A DNA stretch of 22,404 bases. Origin: Guillardia theta CCMP2712. Lineage: Eukaryota > Cryptophyceae > Pyrenomonadales > Geminigeraceae. Position numbers and translations under genes: made by a program. The stretch lies in assembly GCF_000315625.1 (NCBI RefSeq), contig NW_005434567.1, positions 102,330 to 124,733 of the forward strand, read 5' to 3'. Shown here piece by piece: positions 8,001-17,881 of the stretch. A model generated the notes under the pieces. The model saw only the letters and a program-made list of their open reading frames with translations, made no database searches and had not been told where the DNA came from. Position 1 is the stretch's first letter, and every line of letters begins with the position of its first letter.

Positions 8001-10532
8001 CTTAACGATCTCAGAGAATGAAGACGGATGCAAGGAAATCCGAGCAGCTGGAGGCTTGACGAAAATCCTTCTCTTTTTGGATGATGTGCGCCCGTCAGAC
8101 CATCGCTGGCGTCGCATGTTCGAGTGGGGAGAGATTCGTATCATCTTTACATTGATCGGTAGCCTTACATCGGAGGGAAAGTATGACCACAACAATGCCG
8201 AAATCGTTGCGTTAGTATGTGCCATGCGGGAGGACAAGAACGACGATGTTTGTCAGCGGGTCGGTATTGTGGTGATCGAATCGTTGCTGTTGGACTTAGA
8301 TTGCAAAGAAGCGTTTCTTGCGGCGGGAGGAGAGAAGGTGGTCTTGGATGCCATGCGCACGTGCAAGACAGACGCACCAGTCCTGCATGCCGCCCTGGAG
8401 GTGCTCGTGATGATCTCCCAAGTGCAACAAGGTCGAAGAGAGGTCCTTGCGGCGGGAGGAGAGAAGACGGTCTTGGAGGCCATGCAGGAGCACAAGGATG
8501 ACGAGGAAGTGCGCACGACGGGGCTGAAAGTGATAAGGAGCTTGTTAGAGGAGGAGGGGGGGAGGAGGGCGATGCTCGCAGCCGGAGTGGTCAAGGTATT
8601 GCTATCATTCTTGAGTCACAAGCAGAAATATGTGGGAGTTGACGAAAAGACTGAGCTATTGATGCTCCTCGGCTTCATAGCGATCTATCAGAGAAGTCAG
8701 TCAGAAGCACACTTCAAGTTCACCAACAAATATAGCTTGAAGACGATCGAGTCAGTAGTCAAGCTTGAGGCGATCATAGCTGCCATGATTGAGCATAAGG
8801 AACATGTCCAAGTGCAGGCGAGTGGGTTTGAACAAATACAAATGGTTTTGAAGGAAATTGATGGTGGAGGGATGGAGTTCATAACATGTGGAGCGTTTGA
8901 GTTATTGATGGCTGCCATGAGGAAAAGTGAAGAAAGCTCAGAGTTGAAACGAGCATGTTTGACGACACTAAGTTGGTTGACGTCAGAAGGGCAGGCGCGA
9001 AGGGAGGTCCGTAAAGCAGGATGCATTAAGGCAACATCTCATATCATTCTGGAATGCGCCACCAAGCAACTTTGGGATTTAGGGCTGCAAGTGTTGGCCA
9101 ACTTATGGTTGGATGACGAAGCGCGAAGTGAGATCCTTTCATGTAAAGTGCTCAAGATGCTGGTGAAGGAGATGGTAACTTACGGGAGCCTTTGTAGACC
9201 AGGGTTTACGCTTATCAAACAGATTCTGTGGGACAAGGATGGGTGGAAGAAGTTCCTGGCTGCAGGAGGTGCCAAGGCCATAGTGGTTGCGATGGAGATG
9301 TTTGATTTCCCTCTTGAGTTGTTGAGAATCGAGGAAATGGCAAGAGCGTTCAAGGCAGCAGGGGGAGTGAACTCTGTGCTGTCAGCCTTAACATGTGATT
9401 CCAAAAAGAACCATATGGACATGTTCAAAGTTCTGAGCTGCCTTGCGACGAAGAACGATGGTGCTGAAGCAGACATGCAGGACATCGGCGATGAGCAGAT
9501 TGTAGCAAGTGTGATGCAGGAGCACGGGGCTGATGCAAACGTGCAGGAATCTGGTCTTACCTTGTTCCATGGTATGCTTGGGACCAGCTCAAAGTGGGAA
9601 AAGAAGCCTGAGCGTGCTGTTATACTCAAGTCAGCTGTAGCTGCGGTCATCCGCCATCTGAGTGATGATCGGGTATGGAAGAAAGGACTGATGGTGCTTG
9701 CAAGACTTGCAAGCACCCTGGAAGGCTGGAGAGAGATCCGGGAAGCAGGAGGGTTGAATGCAGTGATGACAGCTATGCAGGATATGGTTCAGGCGGGGCC
9801 AACAGACGCCGGGGGGGGCAAGAATCGCTGTATGTGCTCAGTACAAGAATCTTGCAAGATCAGATTAGCAATGATACCGAAAACAGGAGGTTGTCACAAG
9901 GATTGGAAACACTTGGCATCTTTGCGAATTCAAAGGAAGGAAGTAGGGATGTTTGGGCAGCAGAAGGTGTTCAGTGTGCTTTGGCTGCGATGTTCAAGTT
10001 CATTTACAACCGCGAAGTGCAGAGTCAATCGCTGTCTTTGCTACTAAACTTGCTGCAAGAAGAATGCCAAGTGTGTGACTTCATAGCAATGGGAGGGGTC
10101 AAGGCGTTGTTGACCGCCATGCGAACATGCCGACCACAGTCAAACTCTCATGCGATGGAAAGTTGGGTCAAACTTTTGAGACAAGTCTCGCAGGTCAAGG
10201 AGGGGCGGAGGGAGATCCGGGCAGCGGAAGGGGTGAAGCAGATTGTCCATGTGATCCAAACGTGCGAGCACCTTCCTTGGGTTGGATCGATACAGAAAGC
10301 TGGGATGAGGATACTTGGGAATATTGGGAAAGACGAGGAGGGACGAAGTGAGATAATAGCTGCAGGCGAGATCCTGGATTCTGACGATTTCCTCTCTTCA
10401 TGTGGAAGCATGCAAAGTCTTAAACTAGAGCGCACCCCAAAAGACGAACTGGCCGAACTGAAATCCTTGAGAAAGAACCGAAAGCCTAGGCGCTGGAAAT
10501 TTGCACGATGTGCAAGAAGCTTCGACCACTAA
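5015..10532 (+). CDS. Giant armadillo (ARM) repeat protein
   Basis: This is a protein of about 1,790 residues built almost entirely of ~42-residue ARM-type helical repeats. Each has the pattern EGRREVLAAGG-EKAVLEAM ... GL-VL, so it should form a long solenoid for protein binding. The preferred model uses ATG at 5015-5017, a 56-nt intron 5018-5073 (GTAAGC...CACGTGCAG) and GAA at 5074, giving MEPIDN. The in-frame ATG at 5038 is an unspliced alternative. Residues 9-18 are a basic cluster (RPRKKIRGRDR region) resembling a nuclear localisation signal, followed by an acidic hydrophilic linker before the first repeat. ARM repeats continue in another frame after about 9800. A 77-nt intron at 9787-9863 (ATG|GTTCAG...GATCAG|ATT) restores the frame with near-regular repeat spacing. 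The alternative is an indel in the eight-G run near 9811. The stop is TAA at 10530-10532. Two full copies of a 786-bp unit and two partial copies lie inside. The binding partner is unknown. Confidence 0.85.
5563..7573 (+). repeat. Near-identical 786-bp coding tandem repeat (2 full + 1 partial copies)
   Basis: Copies begin at 5563, 6349 and 7135, each with GAGATGAGGAGG. The first two are 786 bp (262 codons) and appear identical throughout. The third matches for about 439 bp and then diverges after 7573. Copy 3 carries private changes: GACGGTC for GCGGTC near 7431 (Ala to Thr) and a G-run variant near 7518 (Glu to Gly). Each unit contains about six ARM repeats. The exact in-frame length keeps the solenoid in register. 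Confidence 0.95.
8315..8592 (+). repeat. Dispersed fourth partial copy of the ARM unit
   Basis: This 278-bp segment matches 7280-7557 of copy 3 with about one difference, offset by 1,035 bp (345 codons). It shares both copy-3-specific variants (GACGGTC and the longer G-run), so it derives from copy 3 or was converted with it, not from copies 1 or 2. The flanking ARM repeats on both sides are diverged. Confidence 0.9.
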
Positions 10533-11363
10533 GGACCAGACCTTGCACATCAACGAGAGCTTGCTATCAAGTGCTTGCATGATTAATATGGACATGGGGC
10601 CTTGACTTGAGCCGCGATTGCCTCCGATATTCAACAAACAAGTGTTTACTACTGCCATGGGAGTGTCAGCCACTTCCATCGAAGTTCCGCCTAAGAACAT
10701 ACACCATCTCAGCTTGCCACTACTCCCACCCTATCCCCTCCCTTGTACAGCGCCGCATCACAAGTGCCGGAGCGTCATATGAATCTATGTTCACTCAGCG
10801 GCACCCTGTCATCGATGCTCCTGCTGCTTTGCTCTCAGCTCCTGCTCCTACCTGCCTTTGATTGTCATGCACCGGAAATACAGTTCTGATGCACTGCTGC
10901 CTTGTCCACCATGTCCTTGGGACAAGCAGAGCACGTGTACCCGCAATATGGGTACAGAGGGGAGAGAGGTTGCTAATAAAGTGTTGACGTTTCAGTCCTC
11001 GAGCTTTGGCGATGTATTGGAATATCTGCAGAATCTAAGGCATCAACGGTGTTTTCTCCACCTCCTTAGTCGGAGGTCTAACCCCATACGTGTGGTCGTC
11101 TGAGGCTTGCCTTCTACCTGCATCCTTGCTTCAGTGTTTTCTGAGTCTTGGAAAGGTGTCCCACAAAAGGTCGATCTACGATCAGTGATGCCTTCGTAAT
11201 GTTTACGACCTCAGAAGTGAGCATGGGAGCGACTCATCGATGGCAAACTGAACGCCCTCCTGATCATATCTCATCTCTCCCCCTCCTCCCTCCACCCTCT
11301 CTAGGCTCAGCTTTTCTTTCCATCCCCCCCCCCTCCCCCTCACTCGCCCTCTCTCTCTACTAC
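10533..11363. other. Intergenic stretch between the ARM and NACHT genes
   Basis: No convincing gene was found. An AATAAA at 10975-10980 lies about 440 bases after the ARM stop and could be its polyadenylation signal. The sequence GCTAATAAAGTGTTGACGTTTCAG ending near 10996 also resembles a branch point plus splice acceptor. An upstream exon of the NACHT gene could therefore lie here, with a short open frame to 11103. Towards the gap the sequence becomes pyrimidine-rich (11275-11363). Confidence 0.4.
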
Positions 11364-11463
11364 NNNNNNNNNNNNNNNNNNNNNNNNNNNNNNNNNNNNN
11401 NNNNNNNNNNNNNNNNNNNNNNNNNNNNNNNNNNNNNNNNNNNNNNNNNNNNNNNNNNNNNNN
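11364..11463. other. Assembly gap (100 N)
   Basis: Exactly 100 undetermined bases, the usual placeholder for a gap of unknown size. It is flanked on the left by a C/T-rich tract and on the right by a GGGAGA repeat, both hard to assemble. Promoter or N-terminal exons of the following gene may be missing here. Confidence 0.98.
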
Positions 11464-11473
11464 AGCCTCCTTC

Positions 11474-11604
11474 GGGAGAGGGAGAGGGAGAGGGAGAGGG
11501 AGAGGGAGAGGGAGAGGGAGAGGGAGAGGGAGAGGGAGAGGGAGAGGGAGAGGGAGAGGGAGAGGGAGAGGGAGAGGGAGAGGGAGAGGGAGAGGGAGAG
11601 GGAA
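11474..11604. repeat. (GGGAGA)n hexamer repeat
   Basis: About 21 near-perfect tandem GGGAGA units end four bases before the ATG at 11608. The purine strand is the sense strand of the downstream gene. If transcribed it would form a repetitive purine leader; if translated it would give a Gly/Glu dipeptide repeat. Confidence 0.97.
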
Positions 11605-11607
11605 GAT

Positions 11608-14600
11608 ATGCCTGCCATTGCGCGAGGAATCTGCCATAGCGACAGACTGATCAAAGGCACCGAGAAAGACTTTGATCAACTGGGGCTAACTCTGGATGCC
11701 AGCGGAAGATATGTTCTGAGATACTCAAAGAATGGTCGGTTCTTTGCTCGCTCGATTTGCAATCACCAGATTCTGTGGGAGAGTGATGTGCGGGTAGAAG
11801 CGGTGGATGTAGAAGAGATTGTGAAGGCGATGACGGAACAGAAACAGGCGATTCACATCAACACGGCAACGCATGGGACGAAGGATGGAAAGTTCTCCTG
11901 GGATATGATAGACCCGATCGAGTTTTATTACGAAGACGTCAAAATGGTTGAGGCCATGGAAAGAGATAGCCAAGTTTCCATACACAGGGTGACGTCTCAG
12001 AGCCCGCCGTTTGCTCCGCTCAATGCAAATGTGATAATAAACGCCTGGTGCTATAGTCATCAGTACGACTTTGCTAGCAAGGTTGACCCTGCAACAGGAA
12101 AGATAAAAAGCATATGGTGGGATGACATTCCAAAGCTCTTCCGCCAAAACCTTAGGGTGACGGCCAATGACGACAGCGTATACGATGCTCTGGAAGGATA
12201 TGTCGAAAACAAATGTTCTGCAAGTGATCCTGAAATATATGAGCGAAGTGGGAGGCCTTCCAGTGAGGTCCTTGAGGAATTTTTGGAGAGCGATGAAAAA
12301 CAAGTGTTACTTCTTCTGGGAAATGCAGGAGCAGGCAAGTCGACACTTGCAAAGCGATGGGCAATCATGCTGGGGGGCAGATGGAAGGGGACGACGCAGA
12401 CCTGGTATCCGGTCTTCCTTCATCTTCCGAGCTGCTCTAGTGTGAAGAAATATTTCAAAGAAGTGATCGGTTGTCAGTTCTTGGAGTCTGATTGGAACAC
12501 ATGGATGAGTAGCATTTCACTTTTCTTTGTGCTTGACGCATTCGACGAGATGTCGATCAAGGACAACGTGGTTGAACAAATCTTCAAGGAAGTAAAGTTG
12601 TGCAAACGATGCAAGGCAGTCGTGACGTGTCGAAGTGACTTGCTGAGGGGGAATAGCCGAGCGGAGAGTTTGTTTTGGCCACAGTCGAAAGGTGGGAAGC
12701 ACGATCTGGAGATTGTCTGGTTGTGTCCTCTCAGCTTGTCCGACAAGAATCAACTAGATCAGTACATTGAGCGTCACGCTGCTAAGAGCATCGACAGCTG
12801 GAGCAAAGAAAAGTTTCAGCAGACCTTTGAACTCAAGCCCGAACTTTTGACTGTCGTCAACACACCATACGCGTTGAAGATTTGTCTCGAGATCCTTCCT
12901 AGTATTTTGGACGCCGAACCTCAGAAACACCTTTCTCAATCCATGATATTTCAAGGATACATAGAAGACTGGTTTAGGCGCGAATGGCATAAGCTGAAAG
13001 AATTCGACTTTCTCACGAACCAACGACGCATAACAGGCATGGACGATATGAACTATTTCAGGAAATATTGGGATGCGGCACAAGCTTTGGCGGTTCATAT
13101 GCAAAGAAAAGGCTGTTCGCAACTAACGATTTTTGACAAAGACTGCAACGAATCCCTGGCAAGAAACTCCTTCTGCTTGTCTTTGAGTGAACCCCAGGAG
13201 AAGCAGCTGGGTCTTTATATTCTGAAAGGTTGTCTAGTACAAATAAGGAAGGCATCATCGAACAAAGAAGATACTAGAGAAATCAGTTTCGTCCATGACA
13301 TCTTTCGAAGTTTCTTCCTTGCCAGCTCAATTATGGAAGAGCTCAAAGAGTTGAAAGATTGTGATACCGGGAGCATTCTCGGTCTGCGTATGCTGAACGA
13401 GGATACAGAAACGATCAAGCGTTGTGCTGAACTGTTGACTACCAATGTTGACTGCAAAAAGCGATTGTTCGATATTATAGAAGCTTCGAGACTCCGCTCA
13501 GATTCATTTTCTATCACAGCTTCAGCTAACGCAGCTTCCATCTTGACGGCAGCTCGCGTGCCATTCTCGGGCTTAGACCTTCACGGTGTTCGAATCCCAG
13601 GAGCAGTACTGAGGAATGGAATCTTCCATCGAACCAACTTGAGCAGAGCAGACCTATCCCGTGTGAATGCAGCTCATGCATACTTGTATGAGACTCGACT
13701 GGAACAAGCTCAGCTGAAAGATGCCTACTTTGGCGAGGAAACAATACTGGAATCCCTCGACAGCAATCGAAAGATTCGTTGCGGAAGACTTGGGCCTCTT
13801 GGCAAGCATTGTGCTCTAGCTTATCATGATGGCAGAGTGGATATATGGGACTTAGAACTGAAAACGCTCCGTCACAGCTTCTATCCACAAGTTAGAGACA
13901 TCGTTTTCATGTGTTTTGGGCCTGATGAGAAGACGCTGGCTTTAGAACTTCGCGACTCGTTGGTTGAAGTTTGGGAAGTAGAGACTGGAGAGCTGTTGAG
14001 AAGTTTTCCGGTACAAGGAGCAGAGATTCAAATGATGAGTCTAGGTGATGGCAAGAAAACGTTGACGCTTCACGTTCAAAGCCTTGTTGTGACGCAACTG
14101 GATGTAGTAAATGGGAAGGTCCGTTATGAGATGGCAGTGCCAAGAGGTAGGTTTACGAAGAGATGGTTCGCCATGGACGGGAAGACTTTCTTTCTTTTGA
14201 TGGACGATGGCACTATGGAAGCTTGGGATGTGCAGACAGGGGAAATTCGTTACACGGTTGGTGATGTTGTGGATTTTGATGTTGGCAAGGAAAAAATAGC
14301 TGCGATATTGATTACTTGGGAAGTGAAAGTTTGGGACATCAAGACCGGGCAACCTCTCCATACGATATTGCCGACATCGATGCCTACTGTTAGACCCGAC
14401 TGGAAATACAACTTGCTTTTGGCACCAAATGGAAATACTCTGTTTCTCTTCACTTTGTCTGGGATGCAAGAAATAATGCAAGTGTGGGACGTAGAGACTG
14501 GCGAGATTCGAGGTACCATCAGAACAGCAGATGGAAGCATCGCCGACAAGTTGAGCATCAGTGAGGATGGGAGGACTGTCGCATTTAGAGTCAAAGATGG

Positions 14601-16790
14601 CGGAATAGAAGTGAGAGACGTCGAGTCAGGGGAGCTGCGCCAAATGATAAAGCCACAAGGTGAGGAGATGAAAAGTTTTCAAGTATCTCCTGACGGGACC
14701 GCCCTTCTCTTGCACATGTCAAATGGAAGTATAAAAGTTTGGGACATAAGTAGTGCAATGCTCTGCACTAGTTTTGAATCAGAGGATCGACCAATATCGC
14801 AGTTTTGTTTTCAGTGGGACATTCACGCCGTTGCGTTGCTTTCGGGTAACGTTGTAGAGGTTAGAGACATAAGGACTGGGTCGCTTTCTCGTGCATATCA
14901 CTTGCAGGACGCTATGGATGATGTAGGAGAGTTGAAGTCGGGCACCGATGGATTGATCTTCTGGATTGACAACGTCAATGATCGGCTAGAAGTTTTGGAC
15001 ATCAAGACCGGCGACCTCCATGAGGCACAACTCGATTATGTTTCTGATATAGCACTTGGGTGCAATGGGAGATTTATTGCGTTTAGTTTTGAAGATGGAA
15101 AGATACAAGTGTGGGACGTAGAGACTGCCGAGATTCGAGGTACCATCAGAACAGCAGATGGAGGCATCGCCGACAAGTTGAGCATCAGTGAGGATGGGAG
15201 GACTGTCGCATTTGAAGTCGAAGATGGCGGAATAGAAGTGAGAGACGTCGAATCAGGGGAGCTGCGCCAAATGATAAAGCCACAAGGACAGAAGATCATT
15301 GATATCAAATTTGGACCTCAAGAGAAGTTCTTAGCTTTGAGATCAAACACTGGCAGATTGGAACTTTGGAATGTTGAAACAGGGCAATATCTCAAAGAAT
15401 TGAAAGGAGACTCCGTCCACATCGACGTAGTTTTTGTCGATGGTTCCATCCTGGCATTATCACCGCAGGGGAGAGTAGAAAAGCAAGATTTTCAAACAGG
15501 TCCGCGCCTTCAGACCCTTTCAGAGCAGGGAAGCTCGGTGATCAATGCAATTTTCAGTCCAAATGAAAAGTTTCTTGCTCTATTGCGTGGTGATGATCGT
15601 CAATTGATTGAGGTGTGGGACATCGAAAATGAACAACTTCTGCATCCTCAATCTATTCAAGTAAGTAATGACGATAAAGCAAAGTTGGAATTTGGACCGA
15701 ACGGAGATACAATATTGTGGAGTTTCTTCAATGGGACCCAATTTGTCACAGAAGTTTTTGATACGAAGACAAGGAGGGTTCATCGTACGGGTGTTGCACA
15801 AGACGTTGTGAATGTTCAGGTGAAGAAGGCCATATCTCAACCCATACATGGGAAAATTACATTAGCATATGATGGCAAGAGTATGTGGAGGGTAAATGAG
15901 ACGAGTGAGGACATTGTAGCTGTGTTAGAGAGGCATGCTGCAGCATGTATTAGACATGCTAATGACACTTCATCAGCAGAAGCGAGCGAGCAAGTATCCA
16001 AGGAGCAGACGTTGCCAATCCCGATCCTCCATATGGAAAATCCAAGGAGTCCTTTCAATATCTCTCAGTTCCACGACAGACAGTGAAACTCGCACACTTC
16101 TCGCCAGATCAGAACTCAATCATCTTGCGGCTTTACGACAGAAGCGTCGAAGTTTGGGACTCGAAAGAGCTGAAGCTTCGATATGCCATCAAACCTCAGG
16201 GAGAATGGTTGGTTGCAAACCTGTGGTTTCGTCAAGAGAGCAACAAGCTGGTGTTAATCATGGCTGATGGGAAGGTGGAGGTGAGGGACCTCGGTACAGG
16301 GAAACTTCAGCACATTCTCTGTCCGTTGGCAGGAGGAGAAACCGAAGATTTGCCAAGAACGCCTCTCAATCTGAGTCCTGGGCATGACGGACAAACCATT
16401 TTGATCCAAGGAGAGAAGATCGGGTTAGAGGTTTGGGACATTCAGACAGGAACCCGCCGGCAGGTGCTCGAGGCGCACGATGAAGACTTGATCAGGGACT
16501 TTTGGGTTGGACCTCAGAAATTTCTTCTTACCTCCTCTCTGGATGGCTTCCTGAAGGTTTGGAGGTACTGCGACGACGGGTACTTCCTGCTGAGTTTCGA
16601 TCTCAGTCATCGAGAAAGGTCCCTGGTCTGCAAGGGAGCATCGGTCAGTGAAGACATGATCTCGGAGTCGCAGAAGCGTCTCCTCAAAAGCAAGCAGGCA
16701 ATCATCAAACCTAACAGATGGCTCAATGTTCCTACTGCTTGGGCTGGACCTGTGAACAAGATTCGTAGTCTCCTAGGCTGGCTTGATTAG
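11608..16790 (+). CDS. STAND NTPase: possible CHAT-like segment, NACHT, pentapeptide repeats, WD40 propellers
   Basis: Two exons, 11608-15880 and 16069-16790, give 1,664 residues. The 188-nt intron 15881-16068 has donor GTATGT and acceptor ATCTCTCAG, and joins phase 1 to restore the WD40 frame. Residues ~65-155 hold HINTATHG (His89) and INAWCYS (Cys148), spaced as in caspase/CHAT His-Cys dyads; this assignment is tentative. NACHT follows: Walker A GNAGAGKST at 238-246, Walker B LFFVLDAFDEM at 305-315, sensor TCRSD at 340-344, and a TPYALKICLEIL helical segment. FVHDIFRSFF near 570 marks the end of the helical region. Pentapeptide-like repeats (NLSRADLSRVN) occur near 650-710. About 19 WD40-type blades (VWDVETGE pattern) fill the rest. 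By family knowledge, such proteins oligomerise after the propeller senses a signal and then activate the N-terminal effector. The first ATG after the gap is used as start. Residues ~25-60 resemble the end of another WD blade, so upstream exons may be missing. Confidence 0.85.
14479..15287 (+). repeat. 182-bp internal WD40 duplication
   Basis: 14479-14660 and 15106-15287 are about 97% identical (about six differences), offset by 627 bp (209 codons). Each copy encodes one blade end plus a following blade (VWDVETGEIRGTI through GELRQMIKPQG). Four of the differences change residues in one surface-like strand (FRVKDGG versus FEVEDGG), reversing two charges. Confidence 0.9.
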
Positions 16791-16892
16791 TAACAACATA
16801 GTGAATTCAGATTGAATGAATGATTCGATACGGTTTGCTTGATTAGTAACAACACAGTGAATTCAGATTGAATGAATGATTCGATACGGTTT
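16781..16892 (+). repeat. 56-bp tandem duplication across the stop codon of the NACHT gene
   Basis: 16781-16836 and 16837-16892 are direct copies differing at one base (CATAG versus CACAG). The unit begins inside the last codons, includes the TAG at 16788-16790 and extends into the 3' untranslated region. The coding sequence is not changed by it. Confidence 0.95.
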
Positions 16893-17040
16893 CATGTGCT
16901 TGTAATGCTGCCAGCGTTGCTCTATCATCTATCACAATTGTGCAATTTTGCGCCATCGTTGTGGCATTCTAGCGTAGACAAAGAATAGCTGTATGTTGAC
17001 AAAATGTGCGATGAATTGACCTACCATTGATCTCTCAGCG

Positions 17041-17168
17041 ATGGCAAGTAGATCAGATCTGTCAGCCATGGCAAGTAGATCAGATCTGTCAGCCATGACA
17101 AGTAGATCAGATCTGTCAGCCATGGCAAGTAGATCAGATCTGTCAGCCATGGCAAGTAGATCAGATCT
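17041..17168. repeat. 27-bp minisatellite, 4 full and 1 partial unit
   Basis: The unit begins ATGGCAAGTAGATCAGATCT and starts at 17041, 17068, 17095, 17122 and 17149. The third unit has one change (ATGACA). There are no unique spacers between units, so this is a minisatellite and not a CRISPR array. The length is a multiple of three, so it reads as a 9-residue repeat in open frames. Confidence 0.97.
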
Positions 17169-17324
17169 CTGAATCTGTCTTGACACACCTGATGGAAGGC
17201 TGGAATGGGAGAGGATGGCAAAGAAGGAGATACAAGGAGGGAGGAGGCACACGAGCAACAACCGTGAGGGGTTTGTGAAGAAACAGGATGTGGCAAAGAC
17301 TCGATGATTGTTCTATCTCTCTCG

Positions 17325-17361
17325 GCAACTGTGTTGATTGGATGCAACTGTGTTGATTGGA
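17325..17361. repeat. 19-bp direct duplication
   Basis: GCAACTGTGTTGATTGGA occurs at 17325-17342 and again at 17344-17361, separated by one base, giving a 19-bp period. It is perfect over 18 bases. Confidence 0.9.
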
Positions 17362-17707
17362 AGCGGACTAGGTTGCAGCATCAGGAGAGCCTTCGCCGTA
17401 CTGAGCAACATGAATGTGACTGGCGACTGGAGGATGAATTACATCTGATCGAAACATGGAAAAATTGACGGAAACATCGCATCAGCTCTACTGTCAGTGC
17501 TCAACCAACCCTCTCCCGGCAGACTCAACTTGCAAACTTTGCAATGAGCATCCAAGATGTCAAGCGGGTACCGCCGACGCACTCTCGCCTCTCTTAGCAA
17601 GCCTCTTATCCTTCATGTCTCACAGCATTTGTCACTGAGATGAACGCAGATGCTTTATCAACCCTATGATATCTGCATCCTCTTTGAAATTCGACATCAG
17701 AGAGATT

Positions 17708-17793
17708 GAATGTATCTACAATCATGGAGATATGAAGAATGTTTGATCTAGAATGTATCTACAATCATGGAGATATGAAGAATGTTTGATCTA
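17708..17793. repeat. 43-bp perfect tandem duplication
   Basis: 17708-17750 and 17751-17793 are identical copies starting GAATGTATCTACAATCATGG. It lies in non-coding sequence just upstream of the candidate gene at 17882. Confidence 0.95.
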
Positions 17794-17881
17794 GAATCTG
17801 AGCACCTGCAACTTTGTTGGCCCTCTCCCTTCCACATCGATGAGCTTGAAAAGCTTCTCGCCACACCACCAAGTTGTAAAC

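Larger units (their letters stand above)
16893..17881. other. Intergenic stretch with short tandem duplications
   Basis: Apart from the repeats listed separately I see no supported gene. Open frames on the - strand across 17041-17168 come from the 27-bp repeat, which has no stop in several frames. A 60-codon frame at 17456-17638 has no recognisable features. Confidence 0.5.

Noticed and set aside
5541-8594. Long - strand open frames repeated every 786 bp across the ARM gene
   Set aside because: They are antisense shadows of the repeated ARM coding sequence, Ser/Ala/Pro-rich, and repeat only because the sense unit does.
11148-11679. Open frames spanning the N gap on both strands
   Set aside because: They exist only because N codons are not stops and the GGGAGA repeat lacks stops; there is no real sequence evidence.
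17041-17168. CRISPR-like regular repeats
   Set aside because: The 27-bp units abut directly with no unique spacers and lie in eukaryotic DNA, so this is a minisatellite.
16932-17261. 109-codon - strand frame with 9-residue repeats
   Set aside because: The repeat is just the 27-bp minisatellite read in a stop-free frame, and the flanks have no recognisable protein features.
17456-17638. 60-codon + strand frame, Cys/Ser-rich
   Set aside because: Too short and without start context, splice sites or recognisable motif.
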